Source: CAWIVH01 sp963839475 (GTDB lineage Bacteria > Acidobacteriota > UBA6911). Taken from it: DNA of 64,000 bases. Position numbers and translations under genes: made by a program. Every line of letters begins with the position of its first letter. Position 1 is the first letter of the stretch. Location: positions 186,001 to 250,000 of the forward strand of contig CAWIVH010000001.1 in NCBI GenBank assembly GCA_963839475.1. The letters run 5' to 3'. The notes below the pieces were generated by a model that saw only the letters and a program-made list of their open reading frames with translations, was not told the origin of the DNA and did no database searches. Shown piece after piece: positions 27,765 through 36,587 of the stretch.

Positions 27765-30700
27765 CTAACCGGCCCTCCCTTGTGGGTGACAGGCATAACA
27801 ATTGGCGCTGTTGTAAACGTAATTGTTCACCTGCCGGTGGTGGCTGTCGGTGGTTGTCTTGTCGTGCTGGTGACAGTTCGTGCAGGCAAAGATCTTGTAG
27901 TTGCTCGAATTGGTGTGGCAGTCGGCACAGGATGTCCATTTTCCCGCGTGCGCACCGCTGTAAATCGGGAACCAGGTATGGTTGAACTTGGCACCCGGCC
28001 ACTGGGTAGTGGTATGGCACAGACTGCAGTCATGTGGGAAATTAGCCGCGACGTGGTTCGGGTTGGTCGTCGCGTTGAATACGGCCTGGTGGCACGACCA
28101 GCAATCGGTCGGCGTGCCGGCATACTTCCCGCCAATGTGACACTTCACGCACTGGACCGTGGTGTGCGCCCCGGTCAGCGGAAACTTCGTCGCCGTGGTG
28201 TGATTGAACGATGCCGGAGTCCAGGCGGTTGTGGTATGGCAGATCGAGCAATTCGACGGGAATCCGGCGGCAACATGATTGGGGTTGGTCGTCGCATTAT
28301 AGCGGCTCAGATGGCAGCTTACGCATGCCGTGCTCAGTCCGGCATAAACTCCGCTGGAGTGGCAATTCGAACAACTGACTGTCGTGTGAGCCCCGGTCAG
28401 CGGAAACTTCGTCGCCGTGGTGTGATTAAACGACGCCGGAGTCCAGGCCGTCGTCGTGTGACATAGCGAACAATCCGTAGGGAATCCGGCGGCGGAATGC
28501 TTCGGATTCGTCGTCGCATTGTATTTGGCCAGGTGGCAGCCGCTGCATTGTGCCGGTGTCCCGGCGAACCGGTTGTTCGCATGGCACTGGGCGCAAAGCA
28601 GCTTGACGTGTGCGCCCGCAAGGATGAATCCGGTTTTGCTGTGATCGAAGGTCGCGCCGGCCCACGCTGCAGTCGTGTGGCACAGGGTGCAGTCCTGAGG
28701 AAAGCCAGCGGATACGTGAGCGGGATTCTTAGTATTGTTGAAATTGGTCAAATGACACGACACGCAAGTCGAAGGCAGCCCCTTGAACACGTTGTTCTTA
28801 TGGCAATTGGCGCAGGCTACGGTGATGTGCGCGCCCGTCAGCGGGAATTTGGTGGCTGAGTTGTGGTCGAACTTCGCCCCCTTCCATTGCACCGGGGTGT
28901 GGCAGAGCGCGCAGTCCTGCGGGAATCCGGCTGCAACGTGGTTCGGCGTTTTCGTGTTGTTGTAGTCCGTCAGGTGGCACGATACGCAGGTTGAAGGCAG
29001 TCCCTTGAACACGTTGTTCTTGTGGCAATTGGCGCAGGCTACGGTGATGTGCGCCCCTACCAGCGCGAACTTCGTCGCAGTATTGTGGTCGAACTTCGCA
29101 CCCTTCCATTGCACCGGGGTGTGGCAGAGTGCGCAGTCCTGCGGGAATCCGGCCGCAACGTGGTTCGGCGTTTTCGTGTTGTTGTAGTCCGTCAAATGAC
29201 ACGATACGCAGGTCGATGGCAGCCCCTTGAACACGTTGTTCTTGTGGCAATCGGCGCAGGCTACGGTGATGTGCGCCCCGACCAGCGTGAATTTCGTCGC
29301 AGTATTGTGATCGAACTTGGCACCCTTCCATTTCACCGAGGTGTGGCAGAGTGCGCAGTCCTGCGGGAATCCGGCCGCAACGTGGTTCGGCGTTTTCGTG
29401 TTGTTGTAGTCCGTCAGGTGGCACGATACGCAGGTTGAAGGCAGTCCCTTGAACACTTTGTTCTTGTGGCAATTGGCGCAGGCTACGGTGATGTGCGCCC
29501 CGACCAGCGCGAACTTCGTCGCAGTATTGTGGTCGAACTTCGCCCCCTTCCATTGCGCCGGCGTATGGCAGAGCGCGCAGTCCTGCGGGAATCCGGCCGC
29601 AACGTGGTTCGGCGTTTTCGTGTTGTTGTAGTCCGTCAAATGGCACGATACGCAAGTTGAAGGCAGTCCCTTGAACAAGTTGTTCTTATGGCAATTGGCG
29701 CAGGCTACGGTGATGTGCGCCCCGACCAGCGTGAATTTCGTCGCGGTATTGTGATCAAACTTCGCACCCTTCCATTGCACCGGGGTGTGGCAGAGCGCGC
29801 AGTCCTGCGGGAATCCGGCTGCAATGTGGTTCGGGCTCTTCGAATTGTTGTAGTCCGTCAAATGACAGGATACGCAGGTCGATGGCAGCCCCTTGAACAC
29901 GTTGTTCTTGTGGCAATCGGCGCAGGCTACGGTGATGTGCGCCCCGACCAGCGTGAATTTCGTCGCAGTATTGTGATCGAACTTCGCACCCTTCCATTGT
30001 ACCGGGGTGTGGCAGAGCACGCAGTCCTGCGGGAATCCGGCCGAAACATGGTTCGGTGTTTTGGTGTTGTTGTAGTCGGTCAAATGACAAGACACGCACG
30101 TCGCAGCCAGCCCTTTGAATATATTATTTTTGTGACAGTCGGTGCAGGCCACTGTGACATGCGCGCCTACCAGTGTGAACCTAGTGGCCGTGTTGTGGTC
30201 GAATTTTGCGCCCTTCCATTGCGCCGGGGTGTGGCAGAGCGCGCAGTCTTGCGGGAATCCGGCTGCAACGTGGTTTGGCGTTTTGGTGTTGTTGTAGTCC
30301 GTCAGGTGGCACGACACGCAGGTCGAAGGCAACCCCTTGAACACGTTGTTCTTGTGGCAATCAGCGCAGGTTACGGTGACATGTGCTCCTACCAGTGCAA
30401 ACTTCGTGGCGGTATTGTGGTCGAACTTCGCACCCTTCCACTGCACCGAGGTGTGGCAGAGGGCGCAATCCTGCGGAAATCCGGCTGCAACGTGATTTGG
30501 GCTCTTCGTATTGTTGAAATCTGTCAAATGACATGACACACACGTCGCAGCAAGCCCCTTGAACACATTATTCTTGTGACAGTCGGTGCAAGCCACCGTG
30601 ACATGCGCGCCTACCAGCGTGAACCTGGTAGCCGTGTTGTGGTCGAACTTCGCGCCCTTCCACTGCACTGTAGTATGACAAACGGTGCAATCCTGCGGAA

Positions 30701-33512
30701 ACCCCGCTGAAACATGATTGGGATTGGCGGCGCGATTAAAATCGGTCTGGTGGCAGGAGATACAAGCCGAATTCAAGCCTGCATACTGGCTATTAGCATG
30801 GCAACGCTGGCAATCGACCGCACCGTGTGCCCCGGTGAGCGAGAATTTGGTTTTGCTATGGTCGAAAATCGCCCCTTTCCATTGCGATGTGTTATGGCAG
30901 AAGGAGCACTCTTGCGAGAATCCAGCGGCGGCATGATTCGGGTTCTTGGTGTCGTTGTATTTGGCCAGGTGACAGGAGACACAGTTTGAAGCCAAACCTT
31001 TGAAAACATTGTTTTTATGGCAATCACTGCAAACCGCCGCCACATGGGCGCCGGTCAATTGAAACCTGGTTCCCGTATTGTGATCGAATTTGGCTCCTTT
31101 CCACTGCGCCGTCGTGTGGCAAACGGTGCAATCCTGCGGGAAGCCGGCAGAGGCATGGTTCGGGTTTTTCGTGTTGTTGAAATCAGTCAGATGACAAGAG
31201 ACGCAGTTTGAAACCAGTCCTTTGAAGACATTGTTCTTGTGGCAGTCCTGGCAGGCCACCGACACATGGGCCCCGGTCAGCTGAAATTTGGTTCCGGTAT
31301 TGTGGTCGAATTTCGCCCCTTTCCACTGCGCCGTCGTGTGGCAAACGGTGCAATCCTGTGGGAAACCGGCTGAAACATGGTTCGGGTTCTTTGTATTGTT
31401 GAATGCAGCCAGGTGGCAGGAGACGCAGTTTGACGCCAGGCCCTTAAAGACATCGTTTTTGTGGCAGTCCTGGCAAGCCACCGACACATGGGCGCCGGTC
31501 AGCTGAAATTTGGTACCCGTGTTGTGGTCAAATTTCGCCCCTTTCCACTGCGCCGTCGTGTGGCAAACGGTGCAATCCTGCGGGAAGCCGGCAGAGGCAT
31601 GGTTCGGGTTTTTCGTGTTGTTGAAATCAGTCAGATGACAGGAGACGCAGTTTGACGCCAGGCCCTTAAAGACATCGTTTTTGTGGCAGTCCTGGCAAGC
31701 CACCGACACATGGGCGCCGGTCAGCTGAAACTTGGTTCCGGTGTTGTGGTCGAATTTTGCCCCTTTCCACTGCGCCGTCGTGTGGCAGACGGTGCAATCC
31801 TGCGGGAAGCCGGCAGAGGCATGGTTTGGGTTTTTCGTGTTGTTGAAATCAGTCAGATGACAGGAGACGCAGTTTGACGCCAGGCCCTTAAAGACGTCGT
31901 TTTTGTGGCAGTCCTGGCAGGCCACCGACACGTGGGCGCCGGTCAACTGAAACTTGGTTCCGGTGTTGTGGTCGAATTTCGCCCCTTTCCACTGCGCCGT
32001 CGTATGGCAAACGGTGCAATCCTGCGGGAAGCCGGCAGAGGCATGGTTCGGGTTCTTTGTATTGTTGAATGCAGCCAGGTGACAGGAGACGCAGTTTGAA
32101 GCCAGATCCTTGAAGACATTGTTTTTGTGGCAATCCTGGCAGGCCACAGATGTATGCGCCCCGGTCAACTGAAACTTGGTTCCGGCATTGTGGTCGAATT
32201 TGGCCCCCTTCCACTGTTCCGTGGTGTGGCAAATCGAGCAGTCTAACGGGTAGCTCTGAGCCGCATGGTTGGGGCTGCGGGTGCCGTTGTAGGCCGTGAT
32301 ATGGCAGGATGAACAAGTGGCGGATACTTCGGCGTAACTGGCCGCTGTATGGCAGGATTTGCACCCTACGGAAACGTGGGAGCCGGTCAGGGTAAAATGG
32401 GTCAGGCTGTGGTCGAATCTGGCTCCTTGCCATCCTGCTGTTGTATGACAGATCGAACAGTCGGTTGGAAAATTGGATTTTTTGTGATCCGGATTTTTGG
32501 CGGATTCAAAGACCGCTACGTGACAGCTGTAACAGTCCTGGGGTGTCCCTGCGAACCGGCCTGCCACATGACATTTGGCGCAGGCCTGTGAACTATGAGC
32601 GCCGGTAAGCGTGAATTTAGTGCGCGAGGCATGGTCGAAAGTGGCGCCCACCCAGACGGTGGAATTATGGCACGCGCCGCATTCATGGGGAAATCCCGCT
32701 TTAACGTGATCCGGATCCGTAGTTCCAGTGAAATCCTTGGCATGGCAGCTGAAGCAATTCGCCGGAGTGCCGGCAAAATTTGTGCCGGTGTGGCAATTCG
32801 AGCAATCCAGGCTGGAATGGGCGCCATTGAGCGCAAAGCCGGAAAAGCGGATGTGGTCGAATTTCGCTCCGCGCCATGAATCCATGTTGTGGCAGCTGTC
32901 GCACTTTGGGGGGATGTTGGCCGCGCGATGGTCGAACACGCCGTTGTTTTGATACTCGTTCAGGTGACATGAAGCACATTCGGTATTCAGGCCGGCGAAT
33001 ATCCCTGCCGCAGCAGCCTTGTGGCAGGAGCCGCAATCCACCGCGGCATGAGATCCGAGCAACGGGAAGCGATTGGCATGCTGCTTTATCGATTGAAGAG
33101 ACACGCTCCAGCCGCGAACCGTGTGGCACTCCTCACATTGGCCGCCGAACTGACGTTTGTGAAGATCGGCGTGACAATCGGCGCATTTGCCACCCACATC
33201 GGTGAACACCAGTTTTAGATGGCATTGCCGGCAATTGACCGAAACGTGCATCCCGCGCAAAGGATAACGGGTTTCATTGTGGTTGAAATCGGGGCTGGGG
33301 CGAATAGGCTTCCAGCTGGTAGAGGTGTGGCAGCTTTCGCAGGAGATCGCCAGGGTTCCATGAGGACTCCGGGTCCGGACCGTAGCAGTCTGAGCGGATA
33401 CCACAGGCAGGAATGCGACGAGGAACATCGCCAACAGAATCCCTCGAAAACGAAGTCCCCCGCCTTGTGCCCCTGCTGATGGAACTCCCGATTGATACCA
33501 ACCCGGCCCCAT
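27765..33512 (-). CDS. Giant 76-haem cytochrome c made of 74-residue repeats
   Basis: A 1915-residue exported multihaem cytochrome. After a signal peptide (GILLAMFLVAFLPVVSAQ) I count 76 CxxCH motifs, one per 25 residues. The bulk is a run of near-identical 74-residue units, each with three CxxCH (typically CQDCH, CVSCH, CTVCH) and three further His (NPNH, KFDHN, TGAH or VGAH), enough to give every haem a second axial His. The end is CYACHPQGRAG. I start it at ATG 33512, after GGGAGC, because the longer frame overlaps the 23-haem gene. It is likely periplasmic or surface-exposed, an extended haem wire, coded between the 23-haem cytochrome and the beta-barrel. The plus-strand frames inside are antisense. 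Confidence 0.9.
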   Translation of the reverse strand: MGPGWYQSGVPSAGAQGGGLRFRGILLAMFLVAFLPVVSAQTATVRTRSPHGTLAISCESCHTSTSWKPIRPSPDFNHNETRYPLRGMHVSVNCRQCHLKLVFTDVGGKCADCHADLHKRQFGGQCEECHTVRGWSVSLQSIKQHANRFPLLGSHAAVDCGSCHKAAAAGIFAGLNTECASCHLNEYQNNGVFDHRAANIPPKCDSCHNMDSWRGAKFDHIRFSGFALNGAHSSLDCSNCHTGTNFAGTPANCFSCHAKDFTGTTDPDHVKAGFPHECGACHNSTVWVGATFDHASRTKFTLTGAHSSQACAKCHVAGRFAGTPQDCYSCHVAVFESAKNPDHKKSNFPTDCSICHTTAGWQGARFDHSLTHFTLTGSHVSVGCKSCHTAASYAEVSATCSSCHITAYNGTRSPNHAAQSYPLDCSICHTTEQWKGAKFDHNAGTKFQLTGAHTSVACQDCHKNNVFKDLASNCVSCHLAAFNNTKNPNHASAGFPQDCTVCHTTAQWKGAKFDHNTGTKFQLTGAHVSVACQDCHKNDVFKGLASNCVSCHLTDFNNTKNPNHASAGFPQDCTVCHTTAQWKGAKFDHNTGTKFQLTGAHVSVACQDCHKNDVFKGLASNCVSCHLTDFNNTKNPNHASAGFPQDCTVCHTTAQWKGAKFDHNTGTKFQLTGAHVSVACQDCHKNDVFKGLASNCVSCHLAAFNNTKNPNHVSAGFPQDCTVCHTTAQWKGAKFDHNTGTKFQLTGAHVSVACQDCHKNNVFKGLVSNCVSCHLTDFNNTKNPNHASAGFPQDCTVCHTTAQWKGAKFDHNTGTRFQLTGAHVAAVCSDCHKNNVFKGLASNCVSCHLAKYNDTKNPNHAAAGFSQECSFCHNTSQWKGAIFDHSKTKFSLTGAHGAVDCQRCHANSQYAGLNSACISCHQTDFNRAANPNHVSAGFPQDCTVCHTTVQWKGAKFDHNTATRFTLVGAHVTVACTDCHKNNVFKGLAATCVSCHLTDFNNTKSPNHVAAGFPQDCALCHTSVQWKGAKFDHNTATKFALVGAHVTVTCADCHKNNVFKGLPSTCVSCHLTDYNNTKTPNHVAAGFPQDCALCHTPAQWKGAKFDHNTATRFTLVGAHVTVACTDCHKNNIFKGLAATCVSCHLTDYNNTKTPNHVSAGFPQDCVLCHTPVQWKGAKFDHNTATKFTLVGAHITVACADCHKNNVFKGLPSTCVSCHLTDYNNSKSPNHIAAGFPQDCALCHTPVQWKGAKFDHNTATKFTLVGAHITVACANCHKNNLFKGLPSTCVSCHLTDYNNTKTPNHVAAGFPQDCALCHTPAQWKGAKFDHNTATKFALVGAHITVACANCHKNKVFKGLPSTCVSCHLTDYNNTKTPNHVAAGFPQDCALCHTSVKWKGAKFDHNTATKFTLVGAHITVACADCHKNNVFKGLPSTCVSCHLTDYNNTKTPNHVAAGFPQDCALCHTPVQWKGAKFDHNTATKFALVGAHITVACANCHKNNVFKGLPSTCVSCHLTDYNNTKTPNHVAAGFPQDCALCHTPVQWKGAKFDHNSATKFPLTGAHITVACANCHKNNVFKGLPSTCVSCHLTNFNNTKNPAHVSAGFPQDCTLCHTTAAWAGATFDHSKTGFILAGAHVKLLCAQCHANNRFAGTPAQCSGCHLAKYNATTNPKHSAAGFPTDCSLCHTTTAWTPASFNHTTATKFPLTGAHTTVSCSNCHSSGVYAGLSTACVSCHLSRYNATTNPNHVAAGFPSNCSICHTTTAWTPASFNHTTATKFPLTGAHTTVQCVKCHIGGKYAGTPTDCWSCHQAVFNATTNPNHVAANFPHDCSLCHTTTQWPGAKFNHTWFPIYSGAHAGKWTSCADCHTNSSNYKIFACTNCHQHDKTTTDSHHRQVNNYVYNSANCYACHPQGRAG
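28740..32220. repeat. 222-bp tandem coding repeats inside the giant cytochrome gene
   Basis: About 15 periods of a 222-bp unit (74 codons). Adjacent units differ by a few bases; three near 31461, 31683 and 31905 encode nearly the same protein. Earlier and later units are more diverged. This looks like recent tandem duplication or gene conversion. The copy number could be wrong in an assembly, because reads shorter than the array would collapse it. Confidence 0.85.
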
Positions 33513-33526
33513 GGTCGCTCCCTTGC

Positions 33527-35443
33527 TCACTTTCCAGCTGTCAAATAGCCGTGGCATCCTCTGCAGTCACGAGTTGTGGGTTTGTACATCACGACCGTGC
33601 GGCCGGAAACCTCTCGGGTGGTTCGATGACACATGGCGCACGGAACATTCTGGTGCGATCCTGAGAGCTGAAAACTCGAACCGGTCTCATGATTGAAGAT
33701 GGAAGGCCGCCATTTAAGGGGCTTATGGCAACGGCCGCAGTCCGCAGCCCCGCTGGAAGGGGCGAATTGCCCGCCGTGAATATCGTCGTGGCAGCCCGAA
33801 CAGACCTTGGGCGCCGATTTGAAAGAGACATTCTTCAAACCCGGCTTGAGCGTTGCGGTTTTATGGCAGGACTCGCAGGCTGCCGCCTTGTGGGTTCCTT
33901 CCAGTACAAAGGCAGTGGAATCGTGGTTGAATCCTTGGATTTCCTGCCACGCTCTGGTTATGTGACAGGCCTCGCATCCTGCCTGATTCCCGTCCGAGCG
34001 CCGGGCGGACATCCGCTGTGCCAATTCGCCATTGTGGGGATCCCGATGACAGTCAGAGCAGGCCAATCCCTCAAAGTGATAGGGAATAGGCGGGGGAGGA
34101 TACTGATCTGCCCGGTTTTTATGGCACTCGCCGCAAGGTACTGCCCCATGAGCGCCGGTAAGAGGGAAACGGAGCTGTCTGTGCCGAACAAAAGTGAAAC
34201 TGGAAGGTGTGAAACCCTTTTCGGAGTGGCAATCTTCACACTTGTTTTCATGAGGCAGGCCGCTGAACTGTCCTCCGTGAACATCAGCATGACAGGCTGC
34301 ACAAACCAGGGTATCGAAGCGATAGACAGACTCCTGGGCGCGGCTCCGATGGCATTTGGCGCAGGCAAGGGAGCTGTGTTTCCCCAACAGGGGGAATTTG
34401 CTCGACATGTGCCGCTCAAGAGTGAATGTCGTGGATTTGAAACCTTCCACCGTGTGGCAGGCAGAGCAATCTCCACCATCCTCTCGCCGGCTGAACTGTC
34501 CTTTGTGTGGATCCTTTTTGTGGCAATCAAGGCACTTGGCATGCGCCACCGGGACTTTGAAATTGGCGCTGTTGTGGCAGGCATGGCAGCCGAGCGGCGC
34601 ATGTTTGCCCTCGAGCGGGAAAACGGTGGTTCCATGATTGAAAGCCGAGATTAACTGCAGCGGCTTCCAGTTGAGGGGCTGGTGGCAGGATTGGCATGGC
34701 TGCCGGAATGCCCCTTTGTGCGGGTCGTTGTGGCAGGGAGTGCAATCGGCGAACGGCAGGTCCCTGAACTTGACATAGGGCTTCGGATCCTCGACTTTCG
34801 AATGACACTTCTGACATTCCACTTTGATGTGAGATCCGCTGAGAATATAGCGCGCCCTTTCGTGATTGAACTGCCCCGCATCCTTCCAGCGCAAGGAGTT
34901 GTGGCAGTTTCCGCAATCCTTGGAAAGTTGCCCGCGGTGCTCGTCCTGGTGGCAATCGCTGCATTTCGCCGGCAGTCCCAGCCATGTCCGGTTCAAATCC
35001 TTCACCATGATTCCCTGGGAACGGTCGGGATTCATGCGCGATGGCTGGTGACAGGATCTGCAGGAGAGCGATGCATGTTTTCCTTCCAGCGTATAACCGG
35101 ACCGACGATGATCGAATTTCGCGATCGCTGTGTCCCAGCGCACCAGCGCGAAATCCTTGCCGTTGTGTTCGGAATGGCAATTGGCGCATATATGCCCCGT
35201 CCGGTCTCCCCCGACCAGGGATGGATGGAGCCCTCGCCGCTCGTCCAGCCTGCGGCTGATTTCCTGATGGCAATTCAGACATTCAAAGGATGGAGATCTT
35301 TTGGCCAGGTCGTGGCACTTGGTGCAATTCGACGGACCGTTCAAGAAGCTGTGCGGCGCTGAAAGAGCTCCAGGAGACAACTGAGCTCTCAAAAAACCGG
35401 CTCCAAACGCCATGTATGCGAACACGATCCATCGACCCTTCAT
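33527..35443 (-). CDS. 23-haem exported cytochrome c
   Basis: A 638-residue exported protein with a signal peptide (WIVFAYMAFGAGFLRAQ). I count 23 CxxCH motifs, from CTKCH to CRGCH. Haem pairs are separated by the same F-x-H to G-x-H spacing as in the giant cytochrome (for example KFDHRRSGYTLEGKHASLSC), so the two proteins share an ancestral module, here much more diverged. A ribosome site (AGGAACC) precedes the ATG. It lies 34 bases after the TPR gene and 14 before the giant cytochrome. It is probably a periplasmic electron carrier that feeds or accompanies it. Confidence 0.9.
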   Translation of the reverse strand: MKGRWIVFAYMAFGAGFLRAQLSPGALSAPHSFLNGPSNCTKCHDLAKRSPSFECLNCHQEISRRLDERRGLHPSLVGGDRTGHICANCHSEHNGKDFALVRWDTAIAKFDHRRSGYTLEGKHASLSCRSCHQPSRMNPDRSQGIMVKDLNRTWLGLPAKCSDCHQDEHRGQLSKDCGNCHNSLRWKDAGQFNHERARYILSGSHIKVECQKCHSKVEDPKPYVKFRDLPFADCTPCHNDPHKGAFRQPCQSCHQPLNWKPLQLISAFNHGTTVFPLEGKHAPLGCHACHNSANFKVPVAHAKCLDCHKKDPHKGQFSRREDGGDCSACHTVEGFKSTTFTLERHMSSKFPLLGKHSSLACAKCHRSRAQESVYRFDTLVCAACHADVHGGQFSGLPHENKCEDCHSEKGFTPSSFTFVRHRQLRFPLTGAHGAVPCGECHKNRADQYPPPPIPYHFEGLACSDCHRDPHNGELAQRMSARRSDGNQAGCEACHITRAWQEIQGFNHDSTAFVLEGTHKAAACESCHKTATLKPGLKNVSFKSAPKVCSGCHDDIHGGQFAPSSGAADCGRCHKPLKWRPSIFNHETGSSFQLSGSHQNVPCAMCHRTTREVSGRTVVMYKPTTRDCRGCHGYLTAGK

Positions 35444-35477
35444 TTACAGGTTCCTGCTCCGGTTTCCGGTGTGGATA

Positions 35478-36092
35478 TCAGGAGGGTTTCCGCAACTCAG
35501 CTATCATCTGCTGCGCACGCTTTCCGCTTTCAGACTGTGGGCTGGAGGAGATCAGGCGGCTCCACATTTCGATGGCTTTGTGGTCCTGACCCAAATTCCC
35601 ATAGATCGCGCCCAGGTTGTACAGGGCATCCGGATTGTCCGGTTGGATTTTGAGAATCTCTTCCGTGGTTTGAATGGACTCAGGTATGCGTCCTGTTTCA
35701 AAAAGGATCTTGCCCAGGTCGAGTCGGGCCGGGATATTGGATGGATCCTTGATGACGGCCTCTTTGAGTAACTGCGCCGCCTCCTCTTTTTTTCCGGACT
35801 CCATGGCCAGGCTGGCCATGCGAAGAAGAACCGGGACATGATCCGGTTTCTTCTTGAGAACCTCCGCCAGCATTTTTTCCTCGTGCCGGTCCTTTTCAGC
35901 AGGTAGCGTCGCGGCGGCGCTGCCATGTGCGGCCACCATCCGGCTGCTGTCTGCAGGACCCGCGCCCGGTTTACGGCTGCAGGCCGGGAGAGCTGCCAAA
36001 ACCATCCCCAGGGCAACAACCACCAGTAATCGGTGGAGAATCACGGTCCTCCATCCGGATCCCCAATCTTGCTTTCCACCCATTAACTGCAT
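35478..36092 (-). CDS. TPR-repeat lipoprotein, first gene of the cytochrome operon
   Basis: A 204-residue exported lipoprotein. A signal segment (LLVVVALGMVLAALPAC) has its lipobox Cys at residue 38, in LPAC, which is slightly off consensus. A linker precedes three or four TPR helical pairs (VPVLLRMASLAMESGKKEEAAQLLKEA, PARLDLGKILFETGRIPESI, PDALYNLGAIYGNLGQDHKAIEMW). TPR lipoproteins commonly scaffold envelope complexes or haem-protein assembly. AAGGAGGG lies seven bases before the start, the strongest ribosome site of the operon. Confidence 0.8.
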   Translation of the reverse strand: MQLMGGKQDWGSGWRTVILHRLLVVVALGMVLAALPACSRKPGAGPADSSRMVAAHGSAAATLPAEKDRHEEKMLAEVLKKKPDHVPVLLRMASLAMESGKKEEAAQLLKEAVIKDPSNIPARLDLGKILFETGRIPESIQTTEEILKIQPDNPDALYNLGAIYGNLGQDHKAIEMWSRLISSSPQSESGKRAQQMIAELRKPS

Positions 36093-36153
36093 GCGATCCC
36101 TCCTTTCACTTCATGCCGGCTTTGGTATGTAGAGGCCGAAACTTCTGCAATTC

Positions 36154-36180
36154 CTTATCTTTATGATAAGAATTTCTTAT
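36154..36180. promoter_or_regulatory. Overlapping palindromes upstream of the cytochrome operon
   Basis: Two nested inverted repeats, about 65-90 bases upstream of the first operon gene: CTTATC-TTTAT-GATAAG (36154-36170) and the perfect ATAAGAA-T-TTCTTAT (36166-36180). They share GATAAG. Position suggests an operator or a stem in the leader. I cannot place a convincing sigma-70 promoter. The regulator is unknown. Confidence 0.5.
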
Positions 36181-36587
36181 ACTTGCGACACTGAAACCTA
36201 TGCCTCACCCCACAATGCAATTTTTTCCCCGGATAACCAATCCAGAATCATGGGAAAGCACCGAAAACAGTCCGCGGGACCCGATTCCCACGGGGATACC
36301 AATGGGATAGAGCTTTAGCCAAACCTTGATAGCTCTACCGATGCAAGAGATAGACCAACACTGCCCTATATGCCGGTTGAAAATCGTTTTTGCTTAAGAG
36401 ATTGCATCCGTTGCCTTTATCGTAGCGCTGCAGCAGCATGCGTAACAATTTGTTGTCCTCAGCCTCCGGATTCCGGAATAGGATTCAGGGAATTTTTTCC
36501 GTCGTTCCAGGCGCTGCGGCCGGCCTGGCGAGGGTATAGAATGCCTGATGTCCCTAAGATAAATAGGCGTGGAAGGAGAACGGGCTT
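36181..36587. other. Divergent promoter region between the cytochrome operon and the MFS gene
   Basis: About 400 bases that should hold promoters for both directions. A plus-strand frame at 36370-36591 has no signal, no family and a poor ribosome site, so I do not call it. No RNA gene is apparent. Confidence 0.4.

Noticed and set aside
28740..32220. Repeat array as a CRISPR-like locus
   Set aside because: Repeats are 222 bp, contiguous without spacers, and lie in one open coding frame.
28783..33218. Many plus-strand frames inside the giant cytochrome gene
   Set aside because: They repeat every 222 bases because they are antisense to the repeats. They lack ribosome sites and family resemblance.
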